DNA of 43,647 nt from SFHK01 sp045538305 (GTDB lineage Bacteria > Bacillota > Clostridia > Christensenellales > Aristaeellaceae). Both the position numbers and the translations under genes were made by a program. The notes beneath the pieces were generated by a model. The model saw nothing but the letters and a program-made list of their open reading frames with translations, was not told the DNA's origin and made no database searches. Shown in pieces: positions 5,892 to 13,728 of the stretch (the stretch's first letter is position 1; each line of letters starts with the position of its first letter). Where the stretch lies: contig JAZSRC010000032.1 in NCBI GenBank assembly GCA_045538305.1, forward strand, positions 1-43,647, written 5' to 3'.

Positions 5892-7274
5892 ATGGAACGC
5901 AAGAATGCATGGCTTACTTATGATGAAAACGAACTGAAGAAGCTGGAAGAGCTTTGCACCCGTTATTCGGCATTTCTTGATAACGGAAAAACCGAACGCG
6001 AATGCGTAAATGAAACCATCCGCCTGGCGGAGGCAAAGGGATATACGAATCTGGAAGATAAAATCGAAAAGGGCGAAACCATCAAGGCCGGCGATAGGCT
6101 GTATCAGAGCGTAATGGGCAAGGCGATCATGCTTTTCATTGTCGGCAATAAGCCCATGGAAAAGGGATTGAACATTCTGGGCGCTCATATCGATTCGCCC
6201 CGTATGGATATCAAGCAGAATCCCCTTTCAGAGGAAGGCGGTTTTGCCTATCTTGATACCCACTATTACGGCGGCATCAAAAAGTATCAGTGGGTAGCAA
6301 TGCCCCTTGCGCTGCATGGCGTGGTCGCTAAAAGAGATGGTTCCGTCATCGAGATCAATGTCGGTGAAAAGGATACCGATCCTGTATTCTGCGTAAGCGA
6401 TATTCTGCCGCATCTTGGCGCGGATCAGATGGGCAAAAAGATCTCCGAAGCGATTACCGGCGAAATGCTGGATGTGATCATCGCAGGAAAGCCCGTTAAG
6501 GATGAAGACAAGGAATCCGTAACCGCAGGCGTTCTTAAAATTCTGAAGGACCAGTACGGCATCGCCGAGGAGGATTTCCTTTCCGCCGAAATCGAAGTTG
6601 TACCTGCCGGAAAGACTCGCGAGCTGGGCTTTGACCGTTCCATGCTGCTGGGCTATGGCCATGACGACCGCGTATGCGCATACGCGCAGCTGGAGGCGAT
6701 GTTTGCCATTGAGGATACGCCGGAAAAAACGATTTGCTGCATCCTCGCTGATAAGGAAGAAATCGGCTCCGTAGGCGCAACCGGTATGCAGGCGGGTTAC
6801 TTTGAGAATGCGCTGGCTGAAATTATGGCGCTTCATGCGGAACAGGGTGATCTTAAGCTGCGCCGTGCGCTTGCAAAGTCCGCCATGCTGTCCTGCGATG
6901 TATCCGCTGGCTTTGACCCGAACTTTGCCGGAGCATTTGAAAAGAAAAACAGCGCGTTCCTTGGAAACGGCGTATGCTTTAACAAGTTTACCGGTTCGCG
7001 CGGAAAGTCCGGCTCCAACGACGCCAACGCAGAATTCCTCGCCCGCGTATTCGGGCTGATGGATAAGGCGGGCGTGACCTTCCAGACGGCGGAGCTCGGT
7101 AAAGTAGATCAGGGCGGCGGAGGAACCATCGCCTACATCTGCGCGTTGTACGGAATGGAAGTCGTCGATTCCGGCGTTGCGGTTCTGAATATGCATGCGC
7201 CTTGGGAAATCATTTCCAAAGCGGATCTCTATGAGGCATTCAAGGGATATAAGGCGTTTGTGCTGGGCGCGTAA
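5892..7274 (+). CDS. M18-family zinc aminopeptidase
   Basis: This 460-residue cytoplasmic metallopeptidase removes N-terminal residues, usually acidic or aliphatic, from peptides. It shows the M18 layout: GAHIDSPRMDIK with first metal ligand H99 and D101, the adjoining LDTHYYGGIKKYQW, the catalytic glutamate region ADKEEIGSVGATGMQ, and the late NMHAPWE metal-ligand histidine. The length matches bacterial M18 enzymes. The start is ATG 5892, seven bases after GGAGGA; a GTG at 5853 has no SD. It has its own extended -10 promoter and a good terminator at 7361, so it is probably monocistronic. A role in intracellular peptide recycling is likely. Confidence 0.93.
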   Translation: MERKNAWLTYDENELKKLEELCTRYSAFLDNGKTERECVNETIRLAEAKGYTNLEDKIEKGETIKAGDRLYQSVMGKAIMLFIVGNKPMEKGLNILGAHIDSPRMDIKQNPLSEEGGFAYLDTHYYGGIKKYQWVAMPLALHGVVAKRDGSVIEINVGEKDTDPVFCVSDILPHLGADQMGKKISEAITGEMLDVIIAGKPVKDEDKESVTAGVLKILKDQYGIAEEDFLSAEIEVVPAGKTRELGFDRSMLLGYGHDDRVCAYAQLEAMFAIEDTPEKTICCILADKEEIGSVGATGMQAGYFENALAEIMALHAEQGDLKLRRALAKSAMLSCDVSAGFDPNFAGAFEKKNSAFLGNGVCFNKFTGSRGKSGSNDANAEFLARVFGLMDKAGVTFQTAELGKVDQGGGGTIAYICALYGMEVVDSGVAVLNMHAPWEIISKADLYEAFKGYKAFVLGA

Positions 7275-7360
7275 GGAGATCGCATATTGCGTGGAATTGG
7301 GTGCTTAGTGCGTTTGCAATTCCGCAGATAGATCGTTCATACCCCCTTTTGGGGAGAAGA

Positions 7361-7393
7361 GTGGAGAGGGATAAGCCCTCTCTACTTTTATTT
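7361..7393 (+). terminator. Intrinsic terminator after the aminopeptidase gene
   Basis: A 10-bp stem (GTGGAGAGGG at 7361-7370 with CCCTCTCTAC at 7376-7385, one G-T wobble) has a 5-nt loop and is followed by TTTTATTT. A second small hairpin, CCCC-TTTT-GGGG, lies just before it at 7343-7354. Confidence 0.85.
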
Positions 7394-7403
7394 GACATAA
7401 ATT

Positions 7404-7433
7404 CAACTAGTAGTTGATTGCAACTAATATTAG
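7404..7433 (+). promoter_or_regulatory. Operator-like array of CAACTA half-sites
   Basis: CAACTA (7404-7409), TAGTTG (7411-7416) and CAACTA (7421-7426) form two overlapping inverted repeats. They are followed by the perfect palindrome CTAATATTAG (7424-7433). The array covers the -35 box and the spacer of the next promoter. It looks like a repressor site, most simply for the Xre protein encoded directly downstream. Confidence 0.65.
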
Positions 7434-7446
7434 ATTATGGTATAAT
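7418..7446 (+). promoter_or_regulatory. Promoter of the Xre regulator gene
   Basis: The -35 box TTGCAA (7418-7423), a 17-bp spacer, and the TGG-extended -10 TATAAT (7441-7446) make a strong vegetative promoter. The predicted start is near 7453, giving a leader of about 54 nt. Confidence 0.8.
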
Positions 7447-7506
7447 GTATTCGAACCAAGGGATTCGTTCCTGGCAAAAATTGACACGGAAACGGAGGCG
7501 GAATTC

Positions 7507-9027
7507 ATGAGTATAGACAACAAGTTGGTGGGCGCTGCCATTACGCAGCTTCGCGTTCGCGCTGGGATGACGCAGCTTCAGCTGGCTTCTGCGCTGAATG
7601 TGTCGCATCAGGCAGTTTCGAAATGGGAAAAAGGAGCCGCGCTCCCCGATATACAAACGCTTTTGGCCCTCACACAAATGTTTGGCGTCAGTATGGAGCA
7701 GTTGCTTTCCGGAAATATCGGCGAAGAAGAACCGGAAAAGAACGTTCGGGAAGAAACCGAAGAAGAAAATGACGAGACCGGAGCGTTTGCCAAGTGGTTT
7801 TCCGGCGCCATATCCCCCGAAGCAATTGGCAATATCCAAAAAACGGCAGACAGTGTAAAACAGTCCGTTATGCAGTTTGGCGAAAACCTCTATGAAAAAG
7901 CCGGAGAAGCCATCGAAATGGCGCAGCGCGCATTCAGCCACGAAACCGGAGAACCAATCGAAACGGACTTTTCCGATGAAAGCGCTCCAGGCGAAGCTAC
8001 AGAAGAAGCCCGCAGTAAAGATACCATGACGTTTGAACAGCTGATTGCCATGGCGCCGTACCTTTCAAAAGAAAAGCTTATAGAAATCGCGATGGAGCTA
8101 AAAGAGGTTGAGAATCCGGAAAACCTGTGCCGAATCGCACCCTTTCTCCCCAAAGCGACAGTGGAAGCTATACTTCTTAAAGCAATCGAAAAAGAGGAAG
8201 GCAGCGTCATTCTTGACAAAAAGATGCTGATCAAGCTTGCGCCTTTCCTTCGCACACAGGCGCTTTTCCGGATTATTGTCAAAAATCTTCATCTGATTGA
8301 TTGGGACACCATGCGCCGCCTTGCACCGTTTTTAAAGGCGCAGATGGTAGATCAACTTACGGACTTCCTGCGCTTTGGAAAAGTTCCCGCATCCGACAAT
8401 ACCTGCGATCAGAATGGCAAAAAGAGTTCCTTTTCAAGCGGCATTCAAAGCGCCATTAACGATATCGGCAATCTGGTCAGCGAGGTGAGCGCCGCTGTTA
8501 CAAACGCCTTCCGTCCTCAGGAAGCCGCAGAAGGTTGTGAAGAGTCCGCCCCGAAAGAGGCGCCAGTATCCGACAAACAGCCCAATGAATTCAAAGACAA
8601 GGTGGCCCGCGCTGCGCTTGAAAGCGGTTCGTGGAGCTGGATTGACAAACACCTGAATGAAGTTGGCGATCAGGTGTTGATACTAGAGATTGCCGTAAAA
8701 GCATTGGAGCTTGGCGATCCGTCCAGTATTGCCGTGCGAGCCGCTAAATTGATGAATGCCGATTCTCTTCCCGCGCTTTTTGACGCAATCATCGAGAAGG
8801 AAGCCTGGGACGCCGCCATAGCGCTACGCGATCTGGCGGATGAAGGAGTATCCGGAAGAATCCTCGAAAAAGCGGCAAATGCAACGGAAGCCCGGCGTGA
8901 AAGCGCATATCAGGCCATCGAATTCTATGCGGCAAAGGCTCCGCGCGATGTATTGGAGAAGATTACCGAGCGGGCCGTACGCGAGGATAACTGGGTGTTG
9001 ATCGGCGCGCTGACCGACGCTCTCTGA
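7507..9027 (+). CDS. Xre-family regulator with long helical-repeat C-terminus
   Basis: This 506-residue protein begins with an HTH_3 DNA-binding domain (residues 8-65: LRVRAGMTQLQLASALNVSH, then QAVSKWEKG). An acidic linker (71-92) follows. A large helical region contains four copies of an APFL-type motif at about 179, 209, 243 and 271 (MAPYLSKEKL, IAPFLPKATV, LAPFLRTQAL, LAPFLKAQMV), suggesting a HEAT-like solenoid. Another helical block fills about 360-506. The start is ATG 7507 after GGAGGCGG. No enzymatic motif is visible; the tail may bind a protein partner (inference). Its promoter carries a CAACTA operator array, suggesting autoregulation. It may be co-transcribed with bofA. Confidence 0.85.
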   Translation: MSIDNKLVGAAITQLRVRAGMTQLQLASALNVSHQAVSKWEKGAALPDIQTLLALTQMFGVSMEQLLSGNIGEEEPEKNVREETEEENDETGAFAKWFSGAISPEAIGNIQKTADSVKQSVMQFGENLYEKAGEAIEMAQRAFSHETGEPIETDFSDESAPGEATEEARSKDTMTFEQLIAMAPYLSKEKLIEIAMELKEVENPENLCRIAPFLPKATVEAILLKAIEKEEGSVILDKKMLIKLAPFLRTQALFRIIVKNLHLIDWDTMRRLAPFLKAQMVDQLTDFLRFGKVPASDNTCDQNGKKSSFSSGIQSAINDIGNLVSEVSAAVTNAFRPQEAAEGCEESAPKEAPVSDKQPNEFKDKVARAALESGSWSWIDKHLNEVGDQVLILEIAVKALELGDPSSIAVRAAKLMNADSLPALFDAIIEKEAWDAAIALRDLADEGVSGRILEKAANATEARRESAYQAIEFYAAKAPRDVLEKITERAVREDNWVLIGALTDAL

Positions 9028-9058
9028 TAAAAGCACAGATTTTATCGCATATATCAAA

Positions 9059-9097
9059 GCCCTCCCCTCATATGCTCAAAGCGTATGAAGGGAGGGC
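9059..9097 (+). promoter_or_regulatory. Hairpin that buries the bofA ribosome site
   Basis: Positions 9059-9075 pair with 9081-9097 over 17 bp, with one mismatch and one wobble, around the loop TCAAA. The right arm contains the whole GGAGGG SD (9091-9096) of the next gene. There is no T-run. It may terminate or stabilise the xre transcript, and should restrict bofA translation when folded. Confidence 0.65.
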
Positions 9098-9103
9098 GAT
9101 TTG

Positions 9104-9370
9104 ATGCCGATACCATGGGCGCTGGTTGGCTTGTTTCTTGCAGGACTGATTCTGATTGCATTGGTCGGAAGGCTTCTCATTGTTCCGCGACGTCTGATCT
9201 GGCGGCTGGTTGCAAGCGGCGTATTGGGCGCTGTACTTCTGGCGCTTCTCAATATGCTTGAACCCATTACCCGCCTTCACGTACCCATAAATCCGTTTTC
9301 GGCGCTTGCCGTAGGTTTTCTGGGCCTTCCGGGCGCACTTTTGCTAATCGCGCTTCAGATGCTTTTGTAA
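9104..9370 (+). CDS. bofA: BofA-like pro-sigma-K processing inhibitor
   Basis: This 88-residue membrane protein has two or three hydrophobic segments and the diagnostic C-terminal motif INPFSALAVGFLGLPGALLL of the BofA family. In Bacillus, BofA sits in the outer forespore membrane and holds the SpoIVFB protease inactive, delaying sigma-K activation. Its presence supports a spore-forming lineage, though BofA-like genes also persist in non-sporulating Clostridia. The start is ATG 9104, seven bases after GGAGGG; TTG 9101 would be only four bases away. The SD lies in a strong hairpin. In many Clostridia bofA follows recR; here it follows an Xre regulator and ends 3 bp from a convergent gene. Confidence 0.85.
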   Translation: MPIPWALVGLFLAGLILIALVGRLLIVPRRLIWRLVASGVLGAVLLALLNMLEPITRLHVPINPFSALAVGFLGLPGALLLIALQMLL

Positions 9371-9373
9371 TCT

Positions 9374-9751
9374 CTATTCGAATGAATCCTCATCGCCATC
9401 CTGTACGCCGCCGGCAATGAATTCATGCGTGCCTACGCGTTTCATCATTCGCTCTCTTTCCACATTCTCGGAAAGCAGCTTCTTCAGAAGTTTGACTTTC
9501 CTGATGTTTTTGATTTTGAGAACCGGATGCGTTTTATCACTGGATGTAATCTCTAAAGAGCCTACGCCCAGAAGCTTGTTTCCGAATGTCCGGATCAAGG
9601 CAATATCCTGAATACGGTACAGCATGATGTCGTTTTCTACTGTTCTCAGAAAACCTTCCTTCAGGATCAATCGATCCTCTTCCAGAATGTATTTTGTAAA
9701 TGAAATCGGCATACCCAGAATTCGTTTGCGATCTTCCCACAGAACGGCCAT
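9374..9751 (-). CDS. Small PH-domain (bPH_2-like) protein
   Basis: This 125-residue cytoplasmic protein has a beta-rich core typical of bacterial PH domains: FTKYILEEDRLILKEGFL, then the conserved ENDIMLYRIQDIALIRTFGN, then GSLEITSSDK. A basic helix (IRKVKLLKKLL) and an acidic tail follow. Such domains usually sit on the inner membrane face or bind other proteins. There is no transmembrane segment, unlike YdbS/YdbT relatives. The start is the ATG complementary to 9749-9751, about eight bases after AGAGGTGA. It converges on bofA with only 3 bp between stops and diverges from the Na/Pi symporter gene. Specific function is unknown. Confidence 0.75.
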   Translation of the reverse strand: MAVLWEDRKRILGMPISFTKYILEEDRLILKEGFLRTVENDIMLYRIQDIALIRTFGNKLLGVGSLEITSSDKTHPVLKIKNIRKVKLLKKLLSENVERERMMKRVGTHEFIAGGVQDGDEDSFE

Positions 9752-9785
9752 GAAGCATTCACCTCTCTTATAGTTCACTACATAT

Positions 9786-9814
9786 ATTTTATTCATAATT
9801 GCGCCGATGCGCAA
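9786..9814 (-). promoter_or_regulatory. Promoter of the PH-domain gene
   Basis: On the minus strand, TTGCGC (complement of 9809-9814), a 17-bp spacer and TAAAAT (complement of 9786-9791) form a moderate promoter 35 bp upstream of the gene start. Confidence 0.5.
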
Positions 9815-9898
9815 CCCCCCGGTATATATCGACATCATATCTTTTACATTCATTCATCAAAAATTGATATATTCTAAATAGCGTTTTTCTTGTAAAGA

Positions 9899-9907
9899 TG
9901 CTATATT
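9899..9907 (+). promoter_or_regulatory. Extended -10 promoter of the Na/Pi symporter gene
   Basis: TGCTATATT is a TGn extended -10 with a poor -35 region. It lies 35 bp before the start codon. Confidence 0.5.
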
Positions 9908-9942
9908 ATTATTGAGGTACTTTGATACATCGGAGGGATAAA

Positions 9943-11706
9943 ATGATCGCATCAAGTATTATGGGTCTTCTCGCCGGCCTTGCCATGTTCCTCTATGGCA
10001 TGGATCTGATGGGTTCCGCCCTGGAAAAGCGCGCAGGCAACCAGCTTAAGCAAATTCTGTTCAAGCTTACATCCAGCCCCATACGCGGTTTTTTCTTAGG
10101 TCTGATCGTTACTGCCGTTATTCAATCCTCTTCTGCTACAACCGTAATGGTAGTAGGCTTTGTAAACTCCGGCTTGATGAAGCTTGCACAATCCGTTAGC
10201 ATTATCATCGGCGCAAACGTTGGCACAGCCGCCACAGCATGGATTCTGTCGCTTACGGCCATTACCGGCGATCTGTGGTATATTTCCATGTTTAAGCCGT
10301 CTTCGTTTATGCCTATCGTAGCGCTGATCGGCCTGTTGATGTTTATGGGCTCTAAAAAGGAAAAAACGAAGGATACCGGCAGCATACTGCTTGGTTTTAC
10401 CGTTCTGATGTACGGCATGCAGTTTATGTCAGATTCCGTTAAACCCATATCCGCGTTGCCGGAATTCCAGAACGTGCTTGTAATGTTCTCAAATCCCATT
10501 CTAGGCGTAATCGCCGGCACCGTCCTTACTGCCATTATTCAGTCCTCTTCGGCTTCTGTCGGTATCCTGCAGGCGCTTTCCATTACCGGCGCCATTCCCT
10601 TTTCAAGCGCCATTCCAATTGTCATGGGTCAGAATATCGGCACCTGCGTAACGGCTCTTTTGTCATCCTCCGGTGCGTCTACAGACGCACGGCGCGCATC
10701 GATGATTCACCTGTTTTTCAACGTCATCGGTATGCTGGTATGGCTGAGCCTGTTTTATCTATTTGATGCCATCTTCAACTTCGCATTTATGGATATGTCG
10801 ACCAACCCGATCTATATTGCCGTTATTCACACTGTATTCAAGCTGCTTTCCACCGCGCTTCTGTTTCCCTTCGCGGATAAGCTGGTTAAACTTGCAACGC
10901 TTGCTGTTCGCGATAAGGGCGAAAATGTCGACACGAAGCTGCTGGACGAGCGCCTGTTCGTAACCCCGTCCATCGCCATTCAACAGGCTCGGACCGTAAC
11001 GCAGAACATGGCTACACTTTCGCAGAACTCGTTTAAAAACGCTGCGCTGTTGCTGAATATGTTTGATGAAAAGATTGCTGCGAGCATTCAGCAGGACGAG
11101 GACCGCGCCGATAAATACGAAGATATTCTCGGCACATATCTTGTAAAGCTTGCAGAGCGCGGCCTGAATATGGACGACAGCCGCGAGCAATCCAAGCTTC
11201 TGCACATGATCGGCGATTTTGAACGCATCAGCGACCATGCCGCCAGCATCATGAAATCTGCACAAGAACTAAACGACAAAAAGTTGGCCTTCTCCAAGGA
11301 GGCTATGAGCGAGCTTTCCGTAATGGCGGACGCCGTAAACGAAACGCTGCGTCTTTCCACCGAGGCCTTCATTAATGATGATCTGACCAGCGCTTCTCTG
11401 GTTGAACCGCTTGAGCAGGTAGTTGACCTTCTGCAAAAGCGCATCCGTGCCCGCCACATCGATCGCCTGTCCCGCGGCGAATGCTCCATAGAAATGGGCT
11501 TCATCCTTTCCGATATTCTGGCAAACTTCGCCCGCGTCAGCGACCACTGCTCCAATATCGCCGGCTGCGTCATTGAAATCCATCAGGACAGCATGGATCT
11601 GCATAGCTATCTGAACGAGCTCAAGGGCGGAAACAGCGAAATATTCAACCTGAACTACGAAGCATTCAGAAAACGCTACGAGCTTCCCAGCAAAACAAAC
11701 GCATAA
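9943..11706 (+). CDS. Na+/phosphate symporter with PhoU-like C-terminus
   Basis: This 587-residue membrane protein imports phosphate with sodium. The first ~330 residues hold two inverted Na_Pi_cotrans repeats, each with the hallmark QSSSA motif (Q61-A65 in TAVIQSSSATTV; Q200-A204 in TAIIQSSSASVG). The C-terminal ~200 residues form a helical PhoU-like domain (for example MIGDFERISDHAASIMKSA and LANFARVSDHCSNIAG) with the repeated ERISDH/ARVSDH metal-binding pattern. The start is ATG 9943 after GGAGGG; GTG or ATG codons upstream lack an SD. It is monocistronic, bounded by the strong hairpin at 11719. PhoU-fused NptA-like proteins are common in anaerobic Firmicutes. No phosphate-box site was recognised. 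Confidence 0.93.
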   Translation: MIASSIMGLLAGLAMFLYGMDLMGSALEKRAGNQLKQILFKLTSSPIRGFFLGLIVTAVIQSSSATTVMVVGFVNSGLMKLAQSVSIIIGANVGTAATAWILSLTAITGDLWYISMFKPSSFMPIVALIGLLMFMGSKKEKTKDTGSILLGFTVLMYGMQFMSDSVKPISALPEFQNVLVMFSNPILGVIAGTVLTAIIQSSSASVGILQALSITGAIPFSSAIPIVMGQNIGTCVTALLSSSGASTDARRASMIHLFFNVIGMLVWLSLFYLFDAIFNFAFMDMSTNPIYIAVIHTVFKLLSTALLFPFADKLVKLATLAVRDKGENVDTKLLDERLFVTPSIAIQQARTVTQNMATLSQNSFKNAALLLNMFDEKIAASIQQDEDRADKYEDILGTYLVKLAERGLNMDDSREQSKLLHMIGDFERISDHAASIMKSAQELNDKKLAFSKEAMSELSVMADAVNETLRLSTEAFINDDLTSASLVEPLEQVVDLLQKRIRARHIDRLSRGECSIEMGFILSDILANFARVSDHCSNIAGCVIEIHQDSMDLHSYLNELKGGNSEIFNLNYEAFRKRYELPSKTNA

Positions 11707-11708
11707 GC

Positions 11709-11755
11709 AAAAAAATTGAGTCCCAAGCAGCGAAAAGCCGCTTGGGACTTAGTTT
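11709..11755. terminator. Bidirectional terminator between convergent genes
   Basis: A perfect 10-bp stem AGTCCCAAGC/GCTTGGGACT (11719-11728 with 11740-11749) is flanked by an A-run on the left and TTAGTTTT on the right. It serves the symporter gene on the plus strand and the epimerase gene on the minus strand. Confidence 0.88.
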
Positions 11756-11760
11756 TCTGT

Positions 11761-12612
11761 TTATTCAAATGTCAGCGTATGCGTTACTACTTTGCTCGTA
11801 CCCACTTCAACCTTCATCATTCCGGATTTATGCGTCAGCTGCTGGTCGGCGTCCACAAAGTCCGGCGCATTACACCACGGTTCAATGCACAGATACTTTT
11901 CGCCCACCTTCTGCCAGATGAACAGCGTATCAAAGCCGTTGAAGTCTACGGTTACGCTGCGGGAACCATCTTTTGCACGCAGCGTCACTACGCGGGACTT
12001 TGCATTCAAAAACGACAGCGCGTCATTTTTGAAATCCTCCGGCTTCACGTTCAGAACATGGTTATCAAGCTTCCACTGTTTTGTTTCATGCCGCAGAAGG
12101 CTTCCGTCAAGCAGCGTCTGATCAAGCGCGTCGTCCAGCGGGAATACCAGCTCGTAATTCTCGATTCCTTCGGGACAGGCATAACCTTCATGCGCGCCGA
12201 TTGAAAAATAAACGTCCTTGTCATCAGCGTTGGTGAGCATGTATTCCACCTTCACGCAGTTTTTATCAAGCGTATAGATAACGCGCAGTTCCGTTTTAAA
12301 CGGATAGCCGTCATGCTTCATTTTTTCGCCCGTCAGCGCCAACACACAATGCACGTCATCCGCCTTTTCCACAGCAAATTCCTCGCGCCTGACAAAGCCA
12401 TGCTTGGTCATGGTATAGGGTTTTCCCTCGTAGTACCATGTGTCGTCCTTGATTGCGCCGGCAATCGGGAAAAGCAGCGGCGTATGGCTGTCCCATGCTC
12501 CGGATTCGTTCTGCCAGATGCGCTCCATGCCGTTTTGGTCAATCACATGATGAATCTCCGCGCCGACAGGCGATATACGGACTGTAAGAAATGCGTTCTT
12601 AAGCTCAATCAT
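11761..12612 (-). CDS. Aldose 1-epimerase-like protein (LacX-type)
   Basis: This 283-residue cytoplasmic protein belongs to the galactose-mutarotase fold, LacX-like branch. It is expected to interconvert alpha and beta anomers of a sugar. Visible family features are SPVGAEIHHVID near the start, the sugar-contact region HTPLLFPIAGAI, HGFVRREEF carrying a conserved histidine, YFSIGAHEGYACP with the second catalytic histidine, and CIEPWCNAPDF carrying the catalytic glutamate. The start is the ATG complementary to 12610-12612, preceded by GGGGGAT. It is divergent from the dus gene and alone on its strand. The substrate is not predictable. LacX-type proteins are often orphan genes like this one. 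Confidence 0.88.
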   Translation of the reverse strand: MIELKNAFLTVRISPVGAEIHHVIDQNGMERIWQNESGAWDSHTPLLFPIAGAIKDDTWYYEGKPYTMTKHGFVRREEFAVEKADDVHCVLALTGEKMKHDGYPFKTELRVIYTLDKNCVKVEYMLTNADDKDVYFSIGAHEGYACPEGIENYELVFPLDDALDQTLLDGSLLRHETKQWKLDNHVLNVKPEDFKNDALSFLNAKSRVVTLRAKDGSRSVTVDFNGFDTLFIWQKVGEKYLCIEPWCNAPDFVDADQQLTHKSGMMKVEVGTSKVVTHTLTFE

Positions 12613-12647
12613 ACCGTCATCCCCCTGTATTGATCTTTTGCAGATTC

Positions 12648-12653
12648 ATTATA
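12648..12653 (-). promoter_or_regulatory. -10 box of the epimerase gene
   Basis: The complement of 12648-12653 is a perfect TATAAT. The -35 candidate (TGGTAA, complement of 12671-12676, spacer 17) is weak. Confidence 0.5.
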
Positions 12654-12694
12654 CAACAAATTCCCGCAAATTACCATTGTAAACCGCATATATG

Positions 12695-12723
12695 TTGTAC
12701 CGAAATGCAATATATGCTATAAT
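12695..12723 (+). promoter_or_regulatory. Promoter of the dihydrouridine synthase gene
   Basis: TTGTAC (12695-12700), a 17-bp spacer and TGC-extended TATAAT (12718-12723) form a strong promoter. The predicted start is near 12730, leaving only about 18 nt of leader before ATG 12748. Confidence 0.78.
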
Positions 12724-12747
12724 CCCCGGTGATCCGTTGGAAACTGC

Positions 12748-13728
12748 ATGCATAAGAGGGTGTTAACCATCAATATATACTTTGCGCCGCTGGAAGGCAT
12801 TACGGACGTCACTTACAGGAAAACGCACCGAGAAATGTTCTCGGGGGTATCAAAATACTTTATCCCCTTCGTGAGCCCTACTCAGCACATGACATTTTCC
12901 TCCCGTGAGCAAGCGTCTATCGCGCCAAAGAACAACGAGGGGGTTCCGGTCGTTCCTCAGGTGCTTACAAAGGAAGCAGAGCACTTTGTGAACATGACAA
13001 AGCTTCTGTCCGATTTTGGCTACAGCGAGGTGAACCTGAACCTTGGTTGTCCGTCCGGCACGGTTACGGCAAAGGGGAAGGGCTCCGGCATGCTGAGAGA
13101 ACCGGATGCGCTCGATCGATTCCTGGACGATATATTCACGCGCTCTGTTTTGCCCGTATCGGTAAAGACCAGAATCGGCTACGAATCGGAGGCGGAATGG
13201 CCAAGGCTCGAAGCCATTTTCCGGCGCTATCCGATTCATGAGCTGATCGTGCATCCTCGGACCAGGCAGCAATTTTATAAGGGCAATCCCTACGTTGAAT
13301 TCGTCCGATCGCTTTTTGAAAGCGCCCCGTTTCCGGTAATCTATAACGGCGACCTTTTTACGCAGGAGGATTGCGAGAGCTTGCTGAAGCGCTATCCGGC
13401 CTCGCAAACGATCATGCTCGGACGCGGGCTGATTGCAAATCCCTGCCTGTGCGAAACCTTGACAAACGGCAGGAAAGCCACGAAAGAAAAAATACGCGCC
13501 TTTCATAACCGTCTGTTTCAGGCGTACCTTGAAACATGGCCGAAAAACGCGTTGATCGGGCATATGCATGAAATGATGTATTATATGGCGACGTGCTTTG
13601 AAAACGCCTCAAAAGCCCGGAAGGCCATCCGCAAATCCGCTACGGTTGAAAGCTATCTGAGCGCTGCCGATGACCTTTTCGAAAACCATGAGCTGATTGC
13701 TCAGCCCGGATTTATTCCCTATCTCTAA
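12748..13728 (+). CDS. tRNA-dihydrouridine synthase family protein
   Basis: This 326-residue FMN enzyme reduces uridine to dihydrouridine in tRNA loops using NAD(P)H. The TIM-barrel signs are clear: YFAPLEGITDVTYR at the FMN-binding start, EVNLNLGCPSGTVTAKGKGS around the active-site loop, PVSVKTRIG, HELIVHPRTRQQFYKG, VIYNGDLF, and TIMLGRGLIANPC in the phosphate-binding strand. ATG 12748 has only a weak SD (GGAAA). GTG 12760 would sit directly against AGAGGG, so the true start is somewhat uncertain. The stop overlaps the stop of the convergent amidohydrolase by 4 bp. The exact tRNA position modified cannot be assigned. Confidence 0.9.
   Translation: MHKRVLTINIYFAPLEGITDVTYRKTHREMFSGVSKYFIPFVSPTQHMTFSSREQASIAPKNNEGVPVVPQVLTKEAEHFVNMTKLLSDFGYSEVNLNLGCPSGTVTAKGKGSGMLREPDALDRFLDDIFTRSVLPVSVKTRIGYESEAEWPRLEAIFRRYPIHELIVHPRTRQQFYKGNPYVEFVRSLFESAPFPVIYNGDLFTQEDCESLLKRYPASQTIMLGRGLIANPCLCETLTNGRKATKEKIRAFHNRLFQAYLETWPKNALIGHMHEMMYYMATCFENASKARKAIRKSATVESYLSAADDLFENHELIAQPGFIPYL

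Noticed and set aside
7285..7330. GGAATTG/CAATTCC imperfect hairpin after the aminopeptidase gene as a separate RNA
   Set aside because: It has no promoter of its own and lies just upstream of a proper terminator, so it is best seen as part of the 3' untranslated region.
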